From NCBI RefSeq assembly GCF_039652435.2, contig NZ_CP190246.1, positions 186,001 through 250,000 on the forward strand: 64,000 bases of DNA, written 5' to 3'. Source of the DNA: Niabella insulamsoli (lineage in GTDB: Bacteria > Bacteroidota > Bacteroidia > Chitinophagales > Chitinophagaceae). Shown here piece by piece: positions 52,475 to 60,945 of the stretch. The translations under genes were made by a program, and so were the position numbers. The number at the start of each line of letters is the position of its first letter. Position 1 is the first letter of the stretch. The notes under the pieces were generated by a model, which saw nothing but the letters and a program-made list of their open reading frames with translations, was not told the DNA's origin and searched no databases.

Positions 52475-54955
52475 ATGAGATACGGCAACACAGCAATTTG
52501 GTTGATTATAGTTGGGATGGCCTTCGCTTTCCCTTTATGGGCGCAGGGCCAGGCGCCTGGTTTTGTGAAGGGTAAAATTATTTTAGAAAGCCGGCAGCCG
52601 GCAGCCGGCGCTACGGTAGGCAACCCAAATACGGGCAGCTTCACTACCACCAATGCTGATGGCGAATATCTCCTTGAACTGAATGCCGGTAAGCAGGTCG
52701 TTGCCGCCAGTGCGGCCGGCTATGCCACCCGTCGGGCGGAAATTAACCTCAGGAGTGGCGATACCATTATTCAAAATTTCACACTTAAAAAAGGTGATCG
52801 CGAAAATTTGGAAGAAGTTACCGTAGAGGGCCTTACCAAAAAACGCGAAATGGAAATCTCTGGTTTTGCAGTGGCAGTTATAGAAACCAAGGAGGCATCA
52901 TTAAGAAATTTAACCACTAACGAATTATTAGATAGGGCGGTTGGTGTAAGGGTTAGGCAAAACGGTGGAATTGGCTCGCAGGTAACGTATAATTTGAATG
53001 GTATGTCTGGCAGCGCAGTTGGAATATTTTTAGATGGTATAGAGGTTTCCACCTACGGTTCTTCTTTCAACCTTAATAATATTCCGCCGGCGATGATTGA
53101 GCGGATTGAAGTTTACAAAGGGGTGCTGCCCTCACATTTGACGGGCGATTACGTGGGGGGTGCCATTAATGTTGTACTTAAAAAAGATGCATCCCGCAAT
53201 AATGCAACAGCGGCTCTTTCTTATGGTTCGTTCAACACTTTTAATTCTGACGTAAGCGCCACACTCCGGGATAAAAAGACCGGGCTTTCTTTTAGAGGGT
53301 CGGGCTTTTATACTTACACAGATAATAGCTACGAAATGTGGGGGAAGTTTGCAAAATATACTGACCGGAACGGAATATTAACCCGCAACTTTCGCGCTAA
53401 AAGGTTTAACAATACTTATAAATCAATAGGCGGCCGTTTTGAAGTTGGCTTTACTGATGTGAAATGGGCAGATCAGTTTTTTCTAGGTTATAATATTTCC
53501 GATACTTATAATGAAATACCTCATGGTACTACAACAGGTCAACCATATGTAGGTCGTTTTTCTGAGTTTAACGCCAATGTATTTGGCTTAAGTTATACCA
53601 AACGTAATCTTTTTGTAGATGGCTTGGCATTAAACATCAATACCGTATATAGTATCCGTAGCACTTATATACAGGACACTGTAACCACTCTATATAACTG
53701 GGATGGCAAACCTGTGATATTACATACCGATTACATGATAGCAGCCGGAGAGCCCCCTATCATTGTAAAATCACCCAGTGGTGCACAGCAGGGACGGCCT
53801 ACTATTAGTCAGGTAGATAGAAAGATATTAAACTCCCGGGCCAACTTAGCTTATACAATCGCTCCGGGTCATCGGGTTTCTGTTAATCATAAAATTGAAA
53901 GTACAGATAGAGACGATCAAAATTTATTGATTCCTGTAAATAAGGATTTCGTTACTGTAACGCAGGTTACAAAAAATATTGTGTCTTCCAACTACGAAGC
54001 ACAGACGCTTAAAAATAAATTACAGACTAATTTATTGGTAAAGTACACTGCAAACAGTACAAAACAGACTGACCCCAATCCTACTATAAATACAAATGGC
54101 ACTTACGTGCTCAATCCGCAAACAACCTCCTCTTTTAGTGACAACTTTGGTTATGGAGCTACCGCTTCTTATAATGTTAAACCTAAGCTTTTTTTAATTG
54201 CTTCTATGGAAAATGGCTATATCATGCCAACAGAAGAACAGTTGTACGGAAGGCTAGAAAACAATATACTACCAAACGTAAACCTACGCCCTGAGCAAAA
54301 CATAAATTTCAATGCAGGTTTTAGGCTAGGAAGTTTGGACTTTGATAAACATAAGGTTTCTTTTTATTTCAGCACGTTTTGGCGTAATGGATACGACAGA
54401 ATTGTAAACCAAACAGTCGATAGCGTCGTTACAGATTCAGATTTGGATATACAGGCAACGGCATTCATAAATCTTGGTAAAACACAATCCAGAGGCGTGG
54501 AAGCCGAAATCGTTTATGTGTTTGACAAAAAGCTAAACGCAATCGTCAACTTTTCCAAGTTCAATGCCCTATATAAAAGAGAACGTGATGAAAACGGAGT
54601 GTCTGACGATCGATACAATTTGCAAATACCCAATGAGCCTTTTTTTAACATAAATGGAAATGTGCAATACAGGGTGGACAATCTTATTCAGAAAAGGTCG
54701 GTTGTCACTTTTTATTACAACGCCGGTTACGTAGGCGCCTACAACATTGCTTGGCATCCGTCCGAAGGAAGCGAAACACCTTCACAGCTATTTCATGATT
54801 TAGGAGCCAGCTATCGTTTTCCATCTGGAAAACTTATAGCAAGTGTAGATGCAAAGAACATTTTTAACGCCGCCTTGTACGACAATTTCGGAGTTCAAAA
54901 ACCCGGGCGCGGCATCTTTTTAAAACTCAATTATACTTTCAGCAAATTTTTATAA
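52475..54955 (+). CDS. TonB-dependent outer-membrane receptor, XusA-like
   Basis: The 826-residue protein has a signal peptide (MRYGNTAIWLIIVGMAFAFPLWAQ) and an N-terminal carboxypeptidase-regulatory-like domain (about 28-105, GFVKGKIILESRQPAAGATV). The plug follows (about 110-240, ELLDRAVGVRVRQNGGIG, IERIEVYKGVLPSHLTGDYVGGAINVVLKK), then a 22-strand-type barrel ending FLKLNYTFSKFL. The DUF4374 lipoprotein gene follows after 15 bp, the same order as XusA-XusB of Bacteroides, which take up foreign siderophores such as enterobactin. Base composition drops from about 52850 on: line 54001-54060 has 18 G+C of 60, much lower than neighbouring genes, which suggests transfer. Confidence 0.9.
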   Translation: MRYGNTAIWLIIVGMAFAFPLWAQGQAPGFVKGKIILESRQPAAGATVGNPNTGSFTTTNADGEYLLELNAGKQVVAASAAGYATRRAEINLRSGDTIIQNFTLKKGDRENLEEVTVEGLTKKREMEISGFAVAVIETKEASLRNLTTNELLDRAVGVRVRQNGGIGSQVTYNLNGMSGSAVGIFLDGIEVSTYGSSFNLNNIPPAMIERIEVYKGVLPSHLTGDYVGGAINVVLKKDASRNNATAALSYGSFNTFNSDVSATLRDKKTGLSFRGSGFYTYTDNSYEMWGKFAKYTDRNGILTRNFRAKRFNNTYKSIGGRFEVGFTDVKWADQFFLGYNISDTYNEIPHGTTTGQPYVGRFSEFNANVFGLSYTKRNLFVDGLALNINTVYSIRSTYIQDTVTTLYNWDGKPVILHTDYMIAAGEPPIIVKSPSGAQQGRPTISQVDRKILNSRANLAYTIAPGHRVSVNHKIESTDRDDQNLLIPVNKDFVTVTQVTKNIVSSNYEAQTLKNKLQTNLLVKYTANSTKQTDPNPTINTNGTYVLNPQTTSSFSDNFGYGATASYNVKPKLFLIASMENGYIMPTEEQLYGRLENNILPNVNLRPEQNINFNAGFRLGSLDFDKHKVSFYFSTFWRNGYDRIVNQTVDSVVTDSDLDIQATAFINLGKTQSRGVEAEIVYVFDKKLNAIVNFSKFNALYKRERDENGVSDDRYNLQIPNEPFFNINGNVQYRVDNLIQKRSVVTFYYNAGYVGAYNIAWHPSEGSETPSQLFHDLGASYRFPSGKLIASVDAKNIFNAALYDNFGVQKPGRGIFLKLNYTFSKFL

Positions 54956-54970
54956 AAAAAACTACAGAAT

Positions 54971-56332
54971 ATGAAAAGACGTATGTTAAAACCTATCATG
55001 TTTGCAACAGTTATCGCAGGCTTGGCATTAGCCGGTTGTTCAAAGGGCAATGATGCCGGTAGAACAACAGATCCGGATGAAAACGAGAGCCGCTGGATTA
55101 CTTTAACTGCCGCTATAAAAAAGGATAATGACGGTGATGGTAACGGAGGCACTTTGCTTTATGCAATTACGCATGACCAAGCCATTAATCCGGCATATGA
55201 ATTAGATGTTTTTCCCGAAGGAAATGCGTTGAAATTTGATTCGCCGCGCACCTCCCGCGTCCAGGGATCTGCAGATGGAAAATATATCTACGATATACAA
55301 TATACCGGGGCTGATGGAGGCATCTTCCAGAAGTACTTAGTAAATGGAGGCAAAGACTTTGTAAAAGAGGGCAATGAAGTAAACGCCGCCATTATTTTAG
55401 GTACAGCCCCTCGTTGGGTTAAATCTATGGAAGGCGTTGGCGTTGGTGTAACCATTTCAACAGAAACTATATACAAAGGAACGTTTCCGGCGGTTACCTT
55501 TGATTCCATTATATCTACCGCAGTTGTTGCCTCGCTTAACCTCGACAATCCAAGCATCATGAATACGACCTCATTTCAGGTTCCATTCACTTCGGCGCAA
55601 TTGGCTGCGGGCTATTCTATCGGGCGTATTGATATGCCCATTATCAATCAGGCAAAAAATAAAGTGTTCATAGGGTGTAATATTTCTAAAATAAATCCTA
55701 CCGGTACGCCAACCCAACACCCAACGAGAGGAATATCTTGGCCAAGCGATGCCGAAAATATTGCAGGTACGGTGACAATTGTATTAGATTATCCAAGTTT
55801 GAGAAATCCTAAACTAATTTGGTCAACTCAAAGCAAATATGGAAATAATGGGTATCGCACTATGATACAGCACATTGGTGACGATGGCCACATTTACCAG
55901 GCTACCGGAGTTAATACAACAGGCTTCCCACACATTCTTCGCATAGACAAAAACACCAACGATTATGACAATAGTTATCTATTCGATTTATCAAGTGCTT
56001 TGGGCATAAACGGTCTTACCGGTATTAAAGCCTGGAGGTATCTTGGAGATAACAAGGGCTTTGTTATGTACGAAGTTGACGATGCAGGCGGATACCTGGC
56101 TTTAATAGATTTAAACACCAAAACTGCCACAAAAATCCCTACGGAATATGAAGCCGAATTGAATTTTGACCAACATCAAAGCATTGCTGTTCATGGCGAT
56201 TATGTGTATGTTCCGTTAACTCCGGTAAGTAAAGCAGGAAATGTATTTGTTTACAACTGGAAAACAGGCCAACTTACTAAAGGGGCCAAATTAGCGAATG
56301 GTACAGGACATCGTTTTATCGGTGCCTACTAA
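54971..56332 (+). CDS. DUF4374 siderophore-binding-type lipoprotein, XusB-like
   Basis: The 453-residue protein begins with a lipoprotein signal (MLKPIMFATVIAGLALAGC, Cys near 22; ATG 54971 or the Met four codons later). SKGNDAGRTTDPDENES follows, a stretch that may direct surface export. The mature part reads as a beta-propeller of the DUF4374 family: LLYAITHDQAINPAYELDVF, YIYDIQYTGADGGIFQKY, ... GNVFVYNWKTGQL. In Bacteroides thetaiotaomicron the homologous XusB is a surface lipoprotein that captures ferric enterobactin-type siderophores. Its position right after the TonB receptor and its low G+C content show that the two travel together. Confidence 0.88.
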   Translation: MKRRMLKPIMFATVIAGLALAGCSKGNDAGRTTDPDENESRWITLTAAIKKDNDGDGNGGTLLYAITHDQAINPAYELDVFPEGNALKFDSPRTSRVQGSADGKYIYDIQYTGADGGIFQKYLVNGGKDFVKEGNEVNAAIILGTAPRWVKSMEGVGVGVTISTETIYKGTFPAVTFDSIISTAVVASLNLDNPSIMNTTSFQVPFTSAQLAAGYSIGRIDMPIINQAKNKVFIGCNISKINPTGTPTQHPTRGISWPSDAENIAGTVTIVLDYPSLRNPKLIWSTQSKYGNNGYRTMIQHIGDDGHIYQATGVNTTGFPHILRIDKNTNDYDNSYLFDLSSALGINGLTGIKAWRYLGDNKGFVMYEVDDAGGYLALIDLNTKTATKIPTEYEAELNFDQHQSIAVHGDYVYVPLTPVSKAGNVFVYNWKTGQLTKGAKLANGTGHRFIGAY

Positions 56333-56355
56333 TTTCAACTCCTAAAAAACTCGTT

Positions 56356-56388
56356 TCAAAGAAGCCCGTTTTTGCGCGGCTTCTTTGA
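56356..56388. terminator. Hairpin after the DUF4374 gene, possible terminator
   Basis: TCAAAGAAGCC (56356-56366) pairs exactly with GGCTTCTTTGA (56378-56388) around an 11-base loop. No T-run follows, so it may be a weak or processed end. The rest of the 370-bp gap to 56703 holds the repeat operator at 56580-56617 and no convincing gene. Confidence 0.5.
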
Positions 56389-56579
56389 GCGTATAAAACG
56401 GTAGGCAGGTTCTTTGAAATGACAGGTTTTTTCTTTTTCACTTTTTTTAAGGCAAAAGTGGAAATGAGAAACTTATAGCGTATTAATAATTATATAGTCA
56501 CATTACTTTTCATTAGCAGCCTGTCGATCTATGACCTTGTCAATTCATCAAAAAGGCATCACACGGCAAGTTCAACACG

Positions 56580-56650
56580 AAATTTTTCGTTTTGCGTATA
56601 AAAATTTCCGTTTTGCGTAACCAGCTCGCTGATCAGAATTTTTACCTTAG
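56580..56650 (+). promoter_or_regulatory. Candidate AraC operator and promoter of the ankyrin-DUF2271-PepSY-ApbE genes
   Basis: Two near-identical units, AAATTTTTCGTTTTGCG (56580-56596) and AAATTTCCGTTTTGCG (56602-56617), have their CGTTTTGCG cores exactly 21 bp apart. TACCTTAG (56643-56650) is a one-mismatch -7 element. The same sequence block stands before the TonB receptor gene at 52375, so both transcription units probably answer to one regulator. Confidence 0.6.
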
Positions 56651-56702
56651 CGGTTTGAATGACATCTTAGACAAGTTTGTATAAAACATTGAAAAAATCA
56701 AT

Positions 56703-58241
56703 ATGAAAAAAATATTCTTGAGCGCCTTTATGCTCATAGCCATTTTCTCCTACGCCCAGCCTGGCGGCGGTCGCTCGCAGGGCCAGTCAGCCAACACGCT
56801 GATGAGTGCGGACTTTTGGAAAACCGCGCCTACGGTCGATCAGGTTAAAGCAGAGATCGCGAAAGGCAATAGCCCTTCCCAGCCGGATGCCGCTTCCTGG
56901 GACCCCACTGCAAGAGCTATTTTGAACGGAGCGCCTCTCGAAACCATCAAATTTATGGTAGAACAGGAAGGGAATAGCGTAACGAAAAAAACACACCATA
57001 GCGCTTCCTATCTGCATTGGGCTGCCGCCCGCGGCAATGCGGCATTGGTAACTTATTTGATTGAAAAGGGTTCGGATGTGCATCTGAACGATAGCCACGG
57101 TTCCAGCGTCATTTCAAACGCTGCGTCCAACGCTAACCCCGATAAAGGCGTTTATGAAGCTTTGTTTAAAGCTGGCGTTGATCCGAAGAAAAGATATGAA
57201 GATGGCGCCACGCTCCTGATGCAGGCTGTGTCTCGGGATAATGACCTGGTTATTTCTGATTATTTTGTTACCAAAGGTTTGTCATATAACGACAAAGACG
57301 AGTATGGCAGCACCGTGGTAGATTATGCCGCCAAGGTGGGCAACAAAGCAGTAATGGAAAAATTGATGGCCAAAGGCATCAAACCCACTAACCGCGCTCT
57401 TTTCTTTGCTACCCAGGGATCAAGGATGTCTCAAAACGGGTTGGATTTCTACAAGTACCTGGTGGAAACTTTAAAGCTTGATCCGAAAGCGGTCAACCCT
57501 AAGGATGGAGCCACGGTTTTGCATGTACTGGTTCGTCGTCCCAACAAAGAGATCATTGATTATTTTCTGGCAAAAGGAGTCGACTTGAATAAAAAAGATA
57601 ATGAAGGAAACACCGTTTTGATCAATGCGGCCAGCGGAAGAGATGCTACAGTTATCACCGCCCTGCTGGCAAAAACCACAGATATTAATGCAGTGAACGA
57701 TAAGGGCGAGTCTGCCCTCACGAGAGCCGTTGCTAACAGTTCGGCAGAAGTGGTTGATTTATTAATTAAACGAGGAGCGGATATCAACGTAATGGATAAA
57801 GACGGCCATAACCTGGCCTACCACTGGTTCAATTCCTTTAGAGAAGGTCGGCCGGGCGGCCCGATGGGAGGCAGCCAGGCAGCCTCGCAGGGTGATGACT
57901 TTACAGAAAAGCTAACCATGTTGAAGCAAAATGGGCTCAATATAACGGCTCCTCAGGGAGATGGAGGTTCATTATTTCATTTAGCGGTAGCGAAAGAAAG
58001 CGCGGCGCTTATTAAAAAAGCAGGATCGTTAGGTGCAGATATTAACGCGCAAGACGCAGCAGGCGCTACGGCGCTGCACAAAGCAGCTTTGATCGCAAAA
58101 GATGACCAGATGCTTAAAGCGCTTATTGCACTGGGTGCGAAAAAAGACCTCAAAACAGAATTTGACGAAACAGCTTATGACCTGGCAAAAGAGAACACGT
58201 TTTTGAAAAATAATAATACTTCAATCGACTTTCTGAAATAA
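56703..58241 (+). CDS. Exported ankyrin-repeat protein
   Basis: The 512-residue protein has a signal peptide (MKKIFLSAFMLIAIFSYAQ) and a Gly/Ser/Gln-rich linker. At least ten ankyrin repeats follow, e.g. SYLHWAAARGNAALVTYLIEKGSDV, GSTVVDYAAKVGNKAVMEKLMAKG, GNTVLINAASGRDATVITALLAK and GATALHKAALIAKDD. It has no membrane anchor after the signal, so it is probably periplasmic. It begins the second transcription unit of the iron locus, ahead of the DUF2271, PepSY and ApbE genes (20, 21 and 6 bp gaps follow). A scaffold role in an electron-transfer or siderophore-processing complex is inferred. Confidence 0.9.
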   Translation: MKKIFLSAFMLIAIFSYAQPGGGRSQGQSANTLMSADFWKTAPTVDQVKAEIAKGNSPSQPDAASWDPTARAILNGAPLETIKFMVEQEGNSVTKKTHHSASYLHWAAARGNAALVTYLIEKGSDVHLNDSHGSSVISNAASNANPDKGVYEALFKAGVDPKKRYEDGATLLMQAVSRDNDLVISDYFVTKGLSYNDKDEYGSTVVDYAAKVGNKAVMEKLMAKGIKPTNRALFFATQGSRMSQNGLDFYKYLVETLKLDPKAVNPKDGATVLHVLVRRPNKEIIDYFLAKGVDLNKKDNEGNTVLINAASGRDATVITALLAKTTDINAVNDKGESALTRAVANSSAEVVDLLIKRGADINVMDKDGHNLAYHWFNSFREGRPGGPMGGSQAASQGDDFTEKLTMLKQNGLNITAPQGDGGSLFHLAVAKESAALIKKAGSLGADINAQDAAGATALHKAALIAKDDQMLKALIALGAKKDLKTEFDETAYDLAKENTFLKNNNTSIDFLK

Positions 58242-58260
58242 AGCGTAAAAAACAAACATA

Positions 58261-58734
58261 ATGTTCAAACAATTTTTCGTTGCTGTTTTTCTGTCATTAA
58301 TTACCGGAAGTGCTTTTGCGCAAACAGCTTCTTATAAATGCATGATTCAAATGAACAGCTACCAGGGGGAAAAAGCGTATGTTATTGTTTCTTTGATCAA
58401 TCCCAAGGGGCAATATGAAAGAACACTTTCCGTACTCGGCCCCGATAAACAATGGTTTAATACTTTAAAAGAATGGTATAAGTTTCAGGGCAAAGCCAAA
58501 GAGAAAATAAGCGCCGTTACCGGAGCTTCGGTGGGTGGGGGCGACCGCGCCATGATTACTTTGACCATCGATAAAAAGAAGGTCAACGCCGGTTATACTT
58601 TGCGTTTTGAGACTGCGGTGGAAGAGCAAAAATATCATTCAAAAGATGTGGAGCTGCCGCTTACAACAGCGGCGCTGGCGGCTAAAACAGATGGGAAAGG
58701 GTATATAAGGTATGTAAGGTTTAGCGGTAAATAA
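58261..58734 (+). CDS. DUF2271 periplasmic protein with a flavinylation-like TGAS site
   Basis: The 157-residue protein has a signal peptide (MFKQFFVAVFLSLITGSAFAQ) and a small beta domain with YVIVSLINPKGQYERTLSVLG and GYTLRFETAVEEQKYHSKDVELPL, as in DUF2271. EKISAVTGASVGGGD (about 81-95) contains TGAS, with Ser90 in the place where ApbE enzymes attach FMN to (S/T)GA(T/S) sites. Since an ApbE gene and a PepSY-reductase gene are in the same operon, I infer that it is a covalently flavinylated periplasmic electron carrier. The family is known to occur in such extracytoplasmic redox loci; FMN attachment here is not proven. Confidence 0.85.
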   Translation: MFKQFFVAVFLSLITGSAFAQTASYKCMIQMNSYQGEKAYVIVSLINPKGQYERTLSVLGPDKQWFNTLKEWYKFQGKAKEKISAVTGASVGGGDRAMITLTIDKKKVNAGYTLRFETAVEEQKYHSKDVELPLTTAALAAKTDGKGYIRYVRFSGK

Positions 58735-58755
58735 CATCTATTTTCTTAAGCAATA

Positions 58756-60939
58756 ATGATTCTTTCAATTTGGAGATATAGCCACCTCACACTGGCTATA
58801 TCTTCTTGTTTATTATTAATAGTAGCTTCGGTAACCGGCATCGTGCTGGCTTTTGAGCCGGTGATGGACAAGGCGCAGCGCTTCCATACCGACGGTTTCG
58901 ACACATTGTCCGTGGCACACGTGGTGCCGGTGCTTAAAGAACAATATCCCGGCATCCAGGAAATTATTATCGATGATAATGATTTTGTGATGGTAAAATA
59001 TGCCGCAGCTGAAGGCGGCGACCAACAGGTTTATGTCAATGCGGCCACAGGAAAAATATTGGGCACACCGCGCGAAAAACGGCCGCTTTTCTTATGGATG
59101 ACAACACTACATCGCTCCTTGTTTATGAAAGAAACGGGCCGCATTGTGGTGGGCGTAACTTCTTTTTTGCTGATCCTTATCGCCGTCTCGGGTGTTTTTT
59201 TGGTGGTGCAACGTCAAAATGGTTGGAAGCATTTTTTCTCAAATATTGAGCAATCAGGATTTGCACAATACTACCATGTATTTTGGGGCCGGCTGTCGCT
59301 TTTCTTTATTTTGGCCATCGCCCTTACCGGCACCTATATCGCAGTTTATCGGTTTGTGCCGCCGCCCCAAAAAGCAATGGCCCTGATCGATGAAGAAAAT
59401 ATTCAGGAAGAGCCGATGATCTCCGCCGATGCGTTTCCTTTGTTCCGGCAAACGCGGCTGGCGGAAGTAGAGAAATTGCAATTCCCCTTTTCCGATTTTC
59501 CCGAGGATTATTTTTTTCTGCAACTAAAAGATAAGGAAGTCTGTGTCAATCAATTTACGGGAACAGTGTTGGCTCAAACTGAATATACTACTTCCTATCA
59601 ATTGGCCAGCTTCAGCCTGCGCTGGCATACCGGGCGTTCCGGCAGCATCTGGGCGATCATAATGGCCTTCACCGCTGCGTATATTTTATTTTTTATCTAT
59701 TCAGGATTTACGATCACGCTAAAGCGAAGGCGCTCGCTGGTTCGAAACAGGTTTAAAGCCAGGGATGCGCGGGTGGTGCTCCTCGCTGGTTCAGAAAGCG
59801 GTTCGACTTTTAAGTTTGCCGACGCGGTTTATAAGCAATTGGTTAAACACGGCGTTAAGGTGTTTATTACCGATTTAAGTAAATACCAGCCTTTTCCGCA
59901 GGCCGGGCATGTGATCGTATTTACCAGCACTTACGGCCAGGGCGATCCGCCTTCCAACGCTAAGAAATTTGCTGAAAAGCTTGCAACAATTCCGCTGCCG
60001 CAGCAGGCTGCCTGGTCGATCGTCGGCTTTGGCTCACGCAGTTATACGCATTACTGCAAGTTTGCTTACGACGTACAAAAGTTGCTTGAACAAGCAGGCG
60101 CCAAGGAACTGTTGCCGATTTTCACGGTAAACGAAAAATCGCCCCAGGATTTCAGCGACTGGTTAACCGCCTGGACGCGGCAAACCGGCTTCCAGGTTTT
60201 GATGCCGCGCGAATTGCTGGAAGCGCCGATAGGCCTGACAAACTTGTCTGTATCAGGTAAAACGGCGGTCAATGAAGAGCAGACTTTTATGATCCGCTTA
60301 AAGGCGCGGCAGCTAAAGCAGGTTGTTTCGGGCGATTTGCTGGCGATATACCCCAAGGACGATCACCGGGAAAGATTGTATTCGGTGGGAAAAGTCAATA
60401 ACGAAATACAACTAAGTATAAAACTCCACGAACATGGCCTGGGGTCTACATTTTTGCACCGGTTGCAAACAGGCGAAAAAATACGGGGCAGGTTTTTGAA
60501 AAATCAACATTTTCGTTTCCCCAAAAAAGCGAGACAAATTATAATGATCTCAAACGGCACCGGCATCGCGCCGTTTTTGGGCATGATCGCTGAAAATAAA
60601 AAGAAAATACCCATCGATCTTTACTGCGGTTTTCGCCGCCGTTCATCATTCGCCCTATACCAGGCTTTTTTAGATGAACAGATGAACAAAGAACGACTTC
60701 GTAAATTGCATCTTGTTTTATCTCGTGAAGAAGAGCAGGAATATGTAAGCCACCGCCTGCTAACGCACAAATCAGGCGTAGTGCAGGCCCTACAAAACGG
60801 CGCGGTGATCATGATTTGCGGATCCTTGTCCATGCAAAACGATGTTTTGAAGGTTCTTGAAACCATAAGCAGGGAAGCCGGCGCAGGATCTTGCGAACAA
60901 CTGATGGAAAGCGAAAGAATTTTAACCGATTGTTATTAG
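58756..60939 (+). CDS. PepSY-TM protein fused to flavodoxin and FAD/NADPH reductase, XusC-like
   Basis: The 727-residue inner-membrane protein has a PepSY-TM part with helices at about 12-32, 130-150, 178-198 and 298-320 and with membrane-edge histidines (10, 119, 174, 291) that could hold heme. A flavodoxin domain follows (about 337-480, LAGSESGSTFKFADAV, TSTYGQGDPPSNAK). The C-terminal ferredoxin-reductase-like domain (about 500-727) shows RLYSVGKV for FAD and MISNGTGIAPFLGM for the nucleotide. It probably carries electrons from NADPH through FAD, FMN and the membrane to the periplasm, to reduce and release iron from ferric siderophores. It corresponds in position to XusC but carries its own reductase module. 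Confidence 0.9.
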   Translation: MILSIWRYSHLTLAISSCLLLIVASVTGIVLAFEPVMDKAQRFHTDGFDTLSVAHVVPVLKEQYPGIQEIIIDDNDFVMVKYAAAEGGDQQVYVNAATGKILGTPREKRPLFLWMTTLHRSLFMKETGRIVVGVTSFLLILIAVSGVFLVVQRQNGWKHFFSNIEQSGFAQYYHVFWGRLSLFFILAIALTGTYIAVYRFVPPPQKAMALIDEENIQEEPMISADAFPLFRQTRLAEVEKLQFPFSDFPEDYFFLQLKDKEVCVNQFTGTVLAQTEYTTSYQLASFSLRWHTGRSGSIWAIIMAFTAAYILFFIYSGFTITLKRRRSLVRNRFKARDARVVLLAGSESGSTFKFADAVYKQLVKHGVKVFITDLSKYQPFPQAGHVIVFTSTYGQGDPPSNAKKFAEKLATIPLPQQAAWSIVGFGSRSYTHYCKFAYDVQKLLEQAGAKELLPIFTVNEKSPQDFSDWLTAWTRQTGFQVLMPRELLEAPIGLTNLSVSGKTAVNEEQTFMIRLKARQLKQVVSGDLLAIYPKDDHRERLYSVGKVNNEIQLSIKLHEHGLGSTFLHRLQTGEKIRGRFLKNQHFRFPKKARQIIMISNGTGIAPFLGMIAENKKKIPIDLYCGFRRRSSFALYQAFLDEQMNKERLRKLHLVLSREEEQEYVSHRLLTHKSGVVQALQNGAVIMICGSLSMQNDVLKVLETISREAGAGSCEQLMESERILTDCY

Positions 60940-60945
60940 CAGCAG

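Noticed and set aside
56531..56620. 29-codon frame MTLSIHQKG... covering the repeat before the ankyrin gene
   Set aside because: Its internal repetition (FRFAYKNFRFA) is just the 21-bp operator repeat read as codons, and the matching region before the TonB gene has no such frame.
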